Shown: positions 12,566-23,900 of the stretch, piece after piece
Numbering within the stretch: the stretch's first letter is position 1
Layout: each line of letters opens with the position of its first letter
From: Dermacentor variabilis
Lineage: Eukaryota; Arthropoda; Arachnida; Ixodida; Ixodidae
Length of the DNA: 64,000 nt
NCBI RefSeq assembly: GCF_050947875.1
Contig: NC_134569.1
Span: 186,860,067-186,924,066 of the forward strand
Direction of reading: 5' to 3'
Notes under the pieces: model-generated
Database searches by the model: none
What the model saw: only the letters and a program-made list of their open reading frames with translations
What the model was told of the DNA's origin: nothing
Position numbers and translations under genes: made by a program

Positions 12566-12623
<58 letters not shown>
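12566..12623. repeat. (TA)n microsatellite
   Basis: About 28 uninterrupted TA dinucleotides, ending TATCTGTAG. Its length in the assembly should be treated as uncertain. Confidence 0.95.
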
Positions 12624-12625
<2 letters not shown>

Positions 12626-13590
12626 GTAGACTGAAACTTGAAAATCACGGAAATTATAAATGGCGTTTAATATATCTAACACACTACAATTTTCTACAAC
12701 ATTGCCGGTTCTTGGTGTGTTCAGAAGTCATGGCTACGTATAGCGGCTTAGTTGCCTATCAATTTCCGTTCTTGCTTTCTTGCTTTCTCAAAGGGTAACT
12801 GCCTATCTTAGCCCTTAAGTCAGCAAGATCTTTAAAGTGTGTCGTTTCTGACACATAGATTTTTGTATTTCCAACAGTACAGCTTAAAGGCTGATATGAT
12901 GATAAAACGTGTGAACAGTTTCTCCGTACGAGCATGATAATCTACCTTTGCAATGTGTAGAATTGTTTCTTTCTTCTAAGAAAGGTAGCTTGCGAATGCT
13001 CCTATCTGTATATTTCTGCCACACCAAAAAAACAATAACTTATTTAAGACAAAACGAGGGTGGTTATATATGATTAGCTTGATTGGTTAAGGTAGAGTGT
13101 AACAAAATTTCGCAAGTGTGCCGACACATTTGGTTACTTTTGACTTAACATAATCAAACTGAGAATCCTAGATCATGCTTTCATGAAAAATCGCAAGAAC
13201 TTTTATTGTGTCAACAAACTCGATAGCGGAACGACAAAGGTACAGGTTCAAATTTCTTGCGACTTGATTTTGACGGCAGTGAAATAGAACAGCTTTTGTT
13301 TTCGCTGAATTTGTCGTTTACGAATTTGCCCCGTTTCATGTGGGCAATTTCTCCAGTGTTTTATCAGCTCCAGGTATTATACTCGATAGCTTAGTGACAG
13401 TGAATAATATTGTAGGACTTTTTTTCTTCCTGGTCTTCTGCAACCATGATATTCTGGTACCACTGCATTGCTACTGTAGTGGCGATTACGATATCAAAGT
13501 GTAAAAGCTGTGAGCGCGAATATACCATTTGTTTATTAAATGCGAAGCATTTCTTGGCGAACATTTGCCACTTTTACAGTATCTATCTGG
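12624..13590. other. No gene recognised
   Basis: AT-rich intergenic DNA between the TA microsatellite and the minisatellite. Nothing supportable was seen. Confidence 0.45.
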
Positions 13591-14093
13591 CCGCCGACGT
13601 AGTGGTTCTCTCATGGTTGTTTCGTTAACTTGGTATGTGCTAAAATTGGCATAATATGACAAGAGTTTATGAAGAACATAAATGAGCGGTCATGACATGA
13701 ATATCAATTCATGCTTCTCATGTAGGTTATGAAACAGCCGTCTACCTCTGATGATTCTGATGGTCTGATGATTCTGATGGTCGTTTCGTTAACTTGGGGG
13801 GTACTAAAATTGGCATAGTATGGCAAGAGTGTATCATGAATATAAATGATAGGTCATGACTAGATTATCATGGCGTGCGTCATGTAGGTCATGAAACAGC
13901 TGCCTGCGTCTTGGTGCTCTCATGGTCGTTTCGGTAACTTTGTATGTACCACAATTGGCGTTGTATATGACAAGAGTGTATGACGAACATAAATGATAGG
14001 TCATGACATGAATATCATTGCAGGCGTGTCATGTAGGTCATGAAACTGCTGCCCACGTCTTGGTGCTCTCAGGGTCGTTTCGTTAACTTGGTA
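13591..14093 (+). repeat. 147-bp minisatellite, about 3.3 units
   Basis: The phrase TCGTTTCGTTAACTTGG recurs at 13617, 13781, 13926 (one change) and 14075, spacings of 164, 145 and 149. The first spacing includes a local GATGATTCTGATGGTCT duplication. Each unit also carries AAATTGGCATAGTATG, CAAGAGTGTATGA, GATAGGTCATGAC, CATGTAGGTCATGAAAC and GTCTTGGTGCTCTCATGG. I recall closely related arrays from tick genomes. Confidence 0.85.
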
Positions 14094-14239
14094 GGCTCGC
14101 CGCACACTGCTTCGTCTAACATCGATTCCCGCAGGGCGTGGGCCGGCTTTTATTGGAGTGCTGTCTGCCTGTCTCTCTGTCTATGCGTTCGTCTGTCCGT
14201 CCGTCCTCGTACACTGACTCAGCCACCCAAGCTTCAACT

Positions 14240-14479
14240 TTTTCTTTAATTATGGGCTTTTACGTGCCAAAACTACTTTCTGATTATGAGACACGCCGTA
14301 GTGGAGACCTCCGGAAATTTAAGCCACCTGGGGTTCTTTAACGTGCACCTAAATCTAAGTACCACGGGTGTTTTCGCATTTCTCCCCCATCGAAATGTGG
14401 CCATCTTGGCCGGGATTCGAACCCGCGACCTCGTGCTCAGGAGCCTAACACCATAGCCACTGAGCAACCATGGTGGGTG
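14240..14479 (-). mobile_element. Full-length Ruka-like SINE with perfect 11-bp TSD
   Basis: On the minus strand it opens ACCCACCATGGTTGCTCAGT with an A-box-like GCTCAGTGGCTATGG and a B box GTTCGAATCCCGG, then the family body and a tail near CATAATTAAAG. AAGCTTCAACT occurs exactly at 14229-14239 and 14480-14490, so both boundaries are fixed. This is the reference copy in the window for judging the truncated ones. Confidence 0.92.
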
Positions 14480-15047
14480 AAGCTTCAACTAGCTTGGGCC
14501 TCTGGTTAGGTGCTCGTGGTAGCGATGCCGTCGTGGTTCTTCTATCGTCGTCGATCCAGCTTAGTAATTCGACAGTTGTCAAACCGTCGTCATCCTACAG
14601 TCCTCGTCATCTCATTGTAGTAATGCCATCATCGTCATACAGTCGTGATAGTGCCTTCGTCACTCCATCGACACGATATTTTATTCATCTTTCCCCCGTG
14701 ATCATGTTGTCGTTATTCAATCACATTTCAACCGTCATCATCCTACATTCTTCGTCGTGCCGTCATCATTGTGGTTCCACTGAAGTCATTACAGCTTCTT
14801 CATCGTACAGTCCCGCCACGCCATGTTCTCATGCACGTCTCAGTCTTTTATTATTTTTCTTTAACGCTTTCTCTTCGGTAGTGTCTCTCATTTATCGAAA
14901 CGATTTTCGCCACTTAGCTCGGATAATGGGAAGTGACCGTGAGCAGCGTGTCCTCAAGCCCACTCGACCGTCACATCTGATGCACCATCGTGTCATATGG
15001 ATAAGCACGTTTATTGCTATGTTTCTAAGGTACGTTCATTCTGCTGT

Positions 15048-15440
15048 TTAAGAGCGCAGCCCTTAGGAGCCCGTTGCGGCGGCGAGCGGCGGCGTAACCG
15101 AGGGAATGAGCAAAGGATGAAGAGTGAACGCGGAGTGCAGCGCGGGACGAAAGACGCCAGGAGGAAAGCGGAGGAGAAGGGCGCAGCGGAACCGTGAGAA
15201 TAAAAGCGGAGCGCGAGAAGAAAAGTGTAGTGAGGCGACGATGGCTAAAAGATGGCACTAGACTAGATCGCGTCGTCTGGGAGGCCAGCCTGCGGACCAC
15301 GCTCACACGGTACGCGCTCTCTCTCGCGATCTCCAGATTAGCGAGTCAGTCACCTTACACTTCGCCCCGTTTGCAACGCGCCGCACGAAACAGATTGCAC
15401 GCGCCAGTCAATATATCGCGAAATGAAATACGAAAAAAAA
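15048..15440 (+). repeat. AGAGCGCAG-ended repeat family, copy 2 (3' end missing)
   Basis: It begins TTTAAGAGCGCAGCCCTTAG and shares GAACGCGGAGTGCAGCG, AGCGGAGGAGAAGGGCGCAG and CGACGATGGCTAAAAGATGG with the other short copies. The conserved 3' terminus is absent: the copy breaks off near ATATATCGCGAAATGAAATA, just before the Gypsy gag remnant. Confidence 0.6.
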
Positions 15441-16600
15441 ATATATACCAGCTAGTTTCCCAGCGGCGGCGGTGACAACGAGCGGCGACAAGGTGACGGA
15501 GAGCGCCGTTGTCGTATCGTAGGCGGCTGCGGCAGCGCTCGGAAACGGGGGAGTCACTGCGGTTCGCGTGTCTTTGCTGCAGCCATTGCAAAGAACTGGG
15601 ATACAACCAGGGCTCGTCAGCGGGCGCGCGGGTTGTATTGGCATTAAACCGTGGAGCACGCTGCTGGCGGTGGTGGCAATACCTAGCAATGTGTCCAGGC
15701 ACACCGCAGCTGCAGCAAATGCGAGAGTCGCGGCTTGCCATGGGTGACACCGGTGACATGCGTATCGCAGGTAGAAGCGCATTCGCAGGCTAGTTGTAGG
15801 AGAGAGGAGCCCGCGGAACAAATCGTTGTGGTCCATCTTGCAGGCGTTCCAGACTTGTCGGTTGCGGTGGCAAGTTGCTGCTTTCCGGACGATCAGCATA
15901 GGTCCTGCGAGGCTCTCGGTGATTCTGACGTGTCCAGGCGGCTTGGTGGCACACGAGAGCGATCGTCAAAGGCACACTGATGGCAGACATGAGCGTCTTC
16001 AACAACTTCACAGCGTTCAAGCTCTTCTTTAACCACGTACCGAATCACTAAGGAGATGTCGTCGTGGGCTGGGACGGACTCACTTGCAATAGCGGTGACA
16101 TTGTCCAAGTGTCCGAACATTGGTCCAATCCTTCTCATTTTTGACGTTTCAAACGCCCGGCAGTGTTTCTTCAAATCAGACGGAGTACTAAGACATTCCT
16201 TCATTATAAGAAAACTATAAACATATTCCGCGATTCCTTTAAGCAGATGTTCTATTTGTCCTTCTGTGTCATGGTGTCGATGACGATTCCGCATAGTTTC
16301 AAAACAGCCTCTATGTACGTTGTACAAGTTTCGTCAAGTAATTGAGCTCGTGGGGAAAGCGTCTGCTCAGTCTTCTTTTTCTTAGAGATCGGGTCCCCGA
16401 AGCACTTCGGGAATTCTTCTACAACATTATCGCAGCTTGTCAGATCGTTCTCGCGGCTTTCAAACCAGAGGAGCGCGGCTCCATCGAGAAAAATAAACCA
16501 CGTTATCGCACTGCTTCGTAGCGCTCCAGTTGTTGTGGCGATTCACTCTTTTGTACTGTTTCCGCTAGTCGTCGACGTCTTCGTTCGCCTTCCCCGAAAA
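15441..16600 (-). pseudogene. Decayed Ty3/Gypsy gag
   Basis: Read on the minus strand from about 16600, the frames carry gag-like segments: a capsid-type block near 16500-16440 (FLDGAALLWFESREN), then GQIEHLLKGIAEYVYSFLI and KKHCRAFETSKMRRIGPMFG near 16250-16090, and a CCHC zinc knuckle CCSCGVPGHIARYC near 15715-15675. The frame shifts several times (pieces at 15893-16327, 15408-15899 and 15355-15759) and a stop cuts the capsid region, so it cannot make a full Gag. No pol was found downstream; the sequence runs straight into repeat copy 2. Confidence 0.75.
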
Positions 16601-16813
16601 GGTGGGTGGCTCTCGCAGTGGTGTACAGTAGACAGCCTACCCCGCGTGATTCCTGTCTGGTTCCCCGCAGGTGAGGTCGTGATTGCCTTCTCCGGAACCG
16701 GCCATGTCCGCTGCTTGTGGCCGTAAACCGGGCAAGCGTCTACTCTGTCGGAAAGTTGGTAGAGCTGGGTCATCCCGGATCTTCCAGGATTTACCCCAAA
16801 CCTCTACCAAAGA

Positions 16814-16933
16814 TGTTACGAAAGATGTTTATTTACAGGGTGAATCGAGGTCCAGGAGGAAGCCACAGGCAAGGCCCATCATGCGCACACCCTACTTCCT
16901 CTATCTCGGCCTCAGTCGCGCAGTGCTCTTACA
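16814..16933 (-). repeat. Candidate short LTR for the gag remnant
   Basis: This 120-bp block begins TGTTACGAAAGATG and ends CAGTGCTCTTACA, so it has TG...CA ends and lies upstream (minus orientation) of the gag remnant. A TGG-starting word, TGGTAGAGGTTTGGGG, follows on the minus strand and could be a primer-binding site. No second LTR was seen, so this is tentative. Confidence 0.3.
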
Positions 16934-16939
16934 ATATCG

Positions 16940-17760
16940 AAGAGAATGAAGGTGTACTTTTACATTGTTACGCGCATGTAGCACTAGGTTTCCCAGAATG
17001 TGCACGACATCTTCCTTCGGGCAGTACGGTTAAATTTTCGGTATCATCCGAATGCTTAGTTAGTTGTAGACAAGGCCTATTTTATCACCATCCTCCCTTT
17101 CGATTTTGCATGACTACCGAAGCTTGCTTTGTATAGTTCGAACAGGTGCCCAGAAATTTTCTGAAACAGAGAATGAGTGAGTTTCAGTTTAAAACAGTTT
17201 CGAAGCACAAACATCAACTTTAGCATAATTAAAGTCATTAGAGAGAAGTCATACCAGTGACAGGTCAAATTGGTTTCTCTGTTTTTCTTAACCTATACTG
17301 TGAACACGCTCTATTGATTAAACGTACATTCCAAACTTGCCTTTTAGAATGACACTATCTATCACTAAACCAATTACTATCGTTTCTGAACCGGGTGAAT
17401 ATATAAAATTGGGAATATTCACCCACTTCATAGGTACTTAAGGCCTTTTTTTCGCATAGTTGCAACTAAATCAAACGAGGCAAGGCGGTTTTTGTGGATT
17501 ACTTATTAATCAATTAACTGTCAGGAATATTACCAATACAGACCACGGAACATCCTTCGAAGATTATTCTTTTGAATGAACTAAACTGTTCCGTTCCCGG
17601 CAATAACTGCGTCACGTAGAATCGAGATATATTATTTTTCGTTTATTAACCAAGCGTTGACGTCCACTTTTGTATAAAATTTTCTGCGCCTTGATTATTT
17701 CGACGCAACGCATTCCTTTATTTTAATGTAAATTACCAGCTTTTCTCAGCTGCCGGGTCG
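16940..17760. other. No gene recognised; upstream region of the membrane protein gene
   Basis: AT-rich DNA 5' of the TATA box at 17765. Nothing else supportable. Confidence 0.4.
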
Positions 17761-17764
17761 AGGT

Positions 17765-17906
17765 TATAAATGCGAGTCGGGAGCCTAGAAAGAAGAAGAA
17801 GAAAATACCGCAGCCTTATTCGGTGTAGTAGCTCGCTCGGAAAATACCAAATTTATACCAGACCTACGTTCCCGTGTCGAACCCTGGGCCTGCGCGCAAG
17901 GAAGAC
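17765..17906 (+). promoter_or_regulatory. TATA box and 5' UTR of the four-span membrane protein gene
   Basis: TATAAAT at 17765-17771 sits about 140 bases upstream of the ATG at 17907, which puts transcription start near 17795 and gives a 5' UTR of about 110 bases. The context before the ATG is GCAAGGAAGAC, a purine-rich leader. Inferred from position and sequence only. Confidence 0.5.
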
Positions 17907-17915
17907 ATGATCGTG
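17907..17915 (+). CDS. Exon 1 of membrane protein gene (M-I-V)
   Basis: ATG ATC GTG followed by the donor GTGAGT at 17916. Only nine coding bases, supported by the upstream TATA box, the donor and phase 0 agreement with exon 2. A different first exon cannot be excluded. Confidence 0.55.
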
Positions 17916-20900
17916 GTGAGTCTTAAGACAAGCTGGTTCAAGCTTTCTCCTGCTAATATGCAATGACGCGCGTAGTTTACTTTCGGAGATGATGCGAGAT
18001 GTCATCCACACTTAGTTTACCTATATGAACACATTAAGGTTATTTTTGCGGAACCGTACCGTAGACACAATCCATTTGTCTCAAACAGACGGAAATGTTT
18101 TCGTAGAAATGCGAACATTCCTTCCTTCCTGTACATAACAACATACACGTTACCCTTCATAGGAAGTGGGTATTCGAGCCAGAAAACATCAAGAAGATAA
18201 GGAAATGCAAAGACATAAAAACTACAGCAAGGTACATAGGCGAGACGACAGAAAGAAAGGAACCCTCGGGATTGTCACGATTACGGAACGCGAATGTTTA
18301 GACGCTATCTTTGTTGCGGCCTAGGCGCTTTCTCTGCCGATTGTGAGCTCGCCGAATCACTTGAGATTCTCAAAGCACTGCTTCCTTTCTCTCAATTCAG
18401 AGTAAAGAAAGATTAATATTGTTGTCGTTCACATGACTATGTTGCTCGGAGTTGCTAGAATGCTCACCGTCTTTATAAGCATACAATGGTGCCGAGCCAA
18501 TCACCGCCGCGGGCACTAATCACCATCTGGTAAACGCGACGCTCTGGCAAACGCCTGCGCCACCACCGACCGATGAAGGAAAAGATGAGGCGTGACCGCA
18601 CAGCACAAGAAGTTCCACAATACTGCGACGACAATCGGTCGGTCCAGCCAACCGTAACGCGCGAAAAGCAACGCCACGTGGTGGCGTTGCCGAGAACCGA
18701 GCCTCGCATTACGTCATCCAACTCTCCTTTCTCAATGATGGAAGCACACGCGATGCCACGTGCACTTCCACCAATAAGAAAACACCTTCGGCGCGCTGCC
18801 AAGGAGCGGGTTGGGGGTGGCTGCGCCAACGCCGACAACATACAGCTGAGAAACAAGCTAAGAAAGCTAACGCTTTAAGACAACCCGTCTGGAAATTTAC
18901 CTAGACTTCGCCAGATTCGAATGTCTGTTCGACGCTTTCGACCGAGTTACTGCGAAATGTATTTGTCAGCACACAAATCGTGATCACGTTTCAGAGCACG
19001 TGCGGCGATCGCGCCATGTGCCTCGTTAAGCACTTGTATCATGTTAAAGACCACCAGTGTGACGGCCGCTAGCATAAAATAAATTCCTGACGGCTAGCGT
19101 AGTCTAGCCGCAAGTCAATGAACAAATAGTAGGCACTCACCTGTTTTATTAGCAGCAGCTATAGCGAGTAATACTACCTAGGAACATAAGTGCCGGCGCC
19201 AATTGGCCACCTTGGCTGCGTGTGTCCACGTCACGCCCTTTGCTATCGTTAGCGGTGAGTTTAGCCGAACTCCGGCTACCCACAAAGCCTCCTTAAATAA
19301 GATGAGTTTTGTGAGTATGGGCCCGGGCACGCGTTTGATCCGTGATGTATTTGTGTTCATAAAATAATGAGTTTGGGTACATTGCCGTGATAAAGCCTTG
19401 GATGCACGAATTTCAATAAAGTTCATTTATTTTTCTTAACTTCAAATGTGCGTTATGCTCGTGATGTGCGCAAATACTAAAGATAATATTACAATATATT
19501 AGTCGTATAGAAATATTACCAAATGAAAATACGCATCGAGGGATGCGCAATAAGCGTGTATCGCGCACTTTGCAGATGATAGTGTATATATTGCAAGAAT
19601 TTGTTTAAACCTTGTGTGCAGTGATATCAATAGCTCCATTTTTTATAAACGTGCTTATCTTTCTCATTCTGTGTTATGAACTCAGTGTTTATTCTTTTTT
19701 TTTACAATTTCTCTCCTACTACTTTACTCGTAACTACAATTCACAAGGGGAGAACGTGACCATCGACGTTTTTTGTTGTATTCGCTTTATATTTATTTTT
19801 GCTTCTTTTTTAATGTACGTTGCCCTGTTAATTATCCCTTTCGCTTTCTGGCATGGCCTATTTTGTTGCTGCTGTACCCGTACATAGCCTTCCCCCGTCG
19901 ATCTGATGCACTGTAATGGACCACCAATCCATTGATACTTCATCATAGTAATTAATGATTCCAAAGGAACATTGCTATCGCCTTCCATTTAGATGCCTAA
20001 ATTTTCACCCGAAGTTGAATATTTTTTAACTCCAAACGTTTATCGATCACTACAATTATCGAAAAAAAAACATTAAAAGCTTGCCTTTTTATCGAATGAC
20101 AGAAACCTATAGTGCACTCATTTGCTGCTGTTTGCATAGCAAGCCACAAAATATGATCATCATTGTCATTACTGTAAATTCCTCATGTCTCCTCTAGCAT
20201 CGGTGTTTTACGTTCTAACAATTGCGGGACTGGCTCAGTGAAGAAGCAGGGTGTGCTTTCTGTAGACTGTTCTTTTTTTACTCACTAGGTTTTAATAACC
20301 AAGTGTGAGCTGGGAAGTCCTTTCGCGGTAACAACTACTTGTTCATACGTATCGACATTTCAAACGCTTATTTTACAGACAACGCAGTACGTTAATTCTG
20401 TTTGCACTTAAAGGGACACTAAAGAGAAAAATGATTTCTTCTGCATCAGTAAATTACCTCTCTAGGACACCAAAAACACTACTCTTAGTACGATAAGACG
20501 CTTGGTGAGCCAGAAAAAGCGCAAGAACGAAAAACGGGTGGCGACGCCCCTTGAAGTTCCCGCACCTGGTCGCTGTTACGTCATATATTTTGATGGCATC
20601 TTCTAGGGCCTACTTAATTATATAGCGGTACAGCTTGACTACACTGTGTTTTAAAGCATCCAAATATTAAACATGGCAAGTTTCGGGAACCTTTAATCAG
20701 CCAACGTGGCCCAAATGCGGAAATATACTATGGAATCCCTGACGTCAAACTGGCGTAGCGGCGTCGGTGTTTCCGACGCGAAATTGAAATACTAATACTT
20801 CGACCTGCGTTTTCTCATTTAATAAAGTATTATTTTGAAATTACTGCCTGCAGGTTTCTCAAACAATGCTTTTTTAGTCTAAACTGATTTTTTGATCCGC

Positions 20901-23900
20901 TTAAGTGTCCGTTTAAGCACGTTAAACGTACGCCGTCGTGGAGAAGGATATTGAAGACGTGATTCAGCATGTGTCAACGAGAACCAATCGCGCGTAAGAA
21001 AATTTCGAAACCTCCACTGTTTAAAAAATACACAGGTTTTTTTCTTCTCTCCTGCCTGCTATTTCCTTACAGGTTCCAATTTTCTGCACGAACTTGCCTA
21101 TCAAGTGGCTCCGTATCATCGCCGCATTCTGCATAGTAAGGGCCTCAGTGCTCATGCATGCTTTGAAATTCCTTCCGAGCAAAGCATTCCCGGCCGAACT
21201 ACTGAAAGGCACGAACTGTTAGCAGAGCACCAGTTAGATATACCAAAGTGATTTTTTATTCATATAACTAGAGACACCAAATGTCAGTTGAAATAACCCA
21301 ACATCTTTTGACAACGAAATTATCGTTCGTGAAAGTCAATAGTTTGGAAGTGCTTTTGCCATGACTGACGCCTGGTCTTCGATGGTCACCAAGCGTCAGC
21401 GTAGCTTTAGTGATGGCTGTTAAGCTCGTTTTGACCTGGATGGACAAGTGGGTGCTTAGCGAGCCGCAAGAGCCAGTGGAGCCCTGGACTGAGGGCCTCA
21501 CCCAGACCTGGCATAAGTCAGATTGACGGAACAATTGCTTTTTCTCTGTCTCTCGAACATTTAAGCTGCATTAAGTTCTTCCAATAGGTAAACTATGGAT
21601 ACAGGGAATATAATCATTTGTAAGCGGCATTTTGTAGAAAGAAGAGAGGCTCCGTTTGAACCAAAGTAAAGCGGTCAACTCCGACAATACGGAGGGTTGT
21701 ATACCACTGTATCGAGGTCAATTCAAACGTGAAGGATTCGTGAAATCAATAGTTTATTAGTATTTCAAGGAGTAGTGGGATCTAGTCATGACTGCTTCAT
21801 GACTTCGACTTTTACGCATATATTTTGAGGCCTTCACCATCAGTAACGGTTGGACAGCGACGTTGCGAAATCTCAGTCTTGTTAGTAGTCTTGAGGGGAT
21901 CTACTGTATAATCTTCGATTCATGTTTTGTTTGCCTACAGCAGTACTAAGCAACAAAGCTATTCTCGATAGAGCCGGCGCAATGGCAGCTAGATTCTGAT
22001 GAGCTACGTCGTCAGTCGTCTAATGATCGCCTGATGCAGCCACAGTGCCGGAGAGTTTCTGCCACTTGGTGGAGTATGTTCGGCAGCGCTTTTGTCCGGT
22101 GCAGCTCGACACTGCCTTGCGGTGCCTCGAAATCCATCGCAAAAGAACCGATAGGTGCACGAGTTCGTAATTATCCTATCTTGAACAGCAGCGCGCACAA
22201 AAGACGAAAGACACAGACAGGTAAAAAACAAGTACCCCGTTGTTCACTTATTGTGACCTTCGTCTATCGAGCGCGCTGCAGTTTAACCTCAAAATGAAAC
22301 CAAATCGCGTGGTCTAACGTCCCGAAGAATGCACACGGAGAATAAATGAGTGATGTCGTCGTTTGAGGCTCTGAATTAATTTCAGTGACCTGGGGTAATT
22401 TAACGTGCACCTTGCCAACTGGGCTCAGTCGTACGTCCCTGTCCGTCATTTATCCGTCATTTATGATTTCCTTCTCTCTCACTAAGTCTAAGCACACGAA
22501 CCTTTCCGCATTCCACCGCCATTAGAAAAGAGCAGGCATGGAGCCAACTACGCTCAGAAGCAGAACGCCATAGCCATAGAGCCACCGCAAAGGATGTACA
22601 CGTGCATGAGCGACCCTCAGATGTCCATCTTCTGTGAGGTACGCGCAGGACTCTCGGGATGTTCAGCACGCTCCTTCGTTTCACTGAAAACAGTGCTTAA
22701 TATGAGCCGCTGTCTTTGACGTGCGGTTTGAGCCTAGACATTTCAATGCCGTATGTCATCTACGCAGCTCTTCAACGGCGCTACGATCGGCGAGTGCGTG
22801 TACAACCTGGTCCAGGAACGCGATCTTCCCGTCACCCTGAAACCTTTTCCAACGTACTCGAAGGTCATAGGTAAGCACGGCGGCTTGCGTTTTGATTTGG
22901 CCACGAGAACATGATTTTCGCGCTTTTATCTTTCTTGCAATCGAGAAAGATCAAACAGACGCAGGAAGAAATGTGCTGGACGAAGGGAACGAGGCACAGA
23001 TAGGTATTAATAGAATGCCTGAGTCGTGACCTAGGTTTCGTACGAGGCAACCGGGGGTACACTGACGCGATGTGCCTGTTTTGAGTCGTTACGTTTTTCA
23101 GGACCAAGCGCAGGTCCCTCATTTGTTTCTTTCACTTATTTTCTTCTAAGATCCATTCTGTCAGAAAATTATCGCGTCGTTACTCTTAGGCGCGAGCAGA
23201 GATAGCGTTACTAAACATTCAGACCGCGAGCACGCTGTAATGTAAGTAGTGTAACCGTTGTCTTAAATGCATTAAAATGGACTAAAATGCAGCTGATAGC
23301 TTTTCATATTGCGGTGAGCCTAGCGATAAGCAACGGACAGGAATAGAGCTCACGAAACTCATGTTTCTAGTATTTCTAGAGCTTCACAACCCGCCGACTC
23401 GCTATAATGTGGGCACCACGGCATACTTGCGCGCCGATAGCAACTTGTTAGTTTGCGTCTCCCAATGCTTCTGACACAAACACAAGCAACCCGTGTCCAT
23501 GCATGGGCCACACAGTTCGTATGCTGACAACCTGCAAATCACTCACAAATCTGACAACTCATACATCAAAGATGTCTAAGCTGTACCATCGAGTTCTCAC
23601 GCACAATCCGGAAGTAGTATAGTCGGTGACAACCTGAGAATAAAAGGGGCCACGTACGCTGTGCAACTCTTGTCACAATTTTCGTACATGCGCCAGCCAG
23701 TTAGGCTCCCTTATTTCCGTGATGTGAAGCGCTGCTGCGTGTTTAAAAGGGCATTTTCCTCCCTACAGATCTGTTATCGCGTCACTGGTTTTAGGATGAA
23801 ACCTTGTGGTACCGGGAAGCTTTATGACTGATCCTGATATCGTGCTCAGCCAAACGTAATACTTTACCTTGAAACAGCAAACATTTATGATATGGCTAAG

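Noticed and set aside
14390..14479. tRNA-like gene on the minus strand
   Set aside because: It is the head of a SINE bounded by a perfect TSD.
15355..16327. Host zinc-finger gene
   Set aside because: The CCHC knuckle and capsid-like text belong to a frameshifted Gypsy gag.
18470..18878. CpG-rich block with frames on both strands as a gene or promoter
   Set aside because: Its wording matches a dispersed tick repeat as I recall it, and no exon structure is visible.
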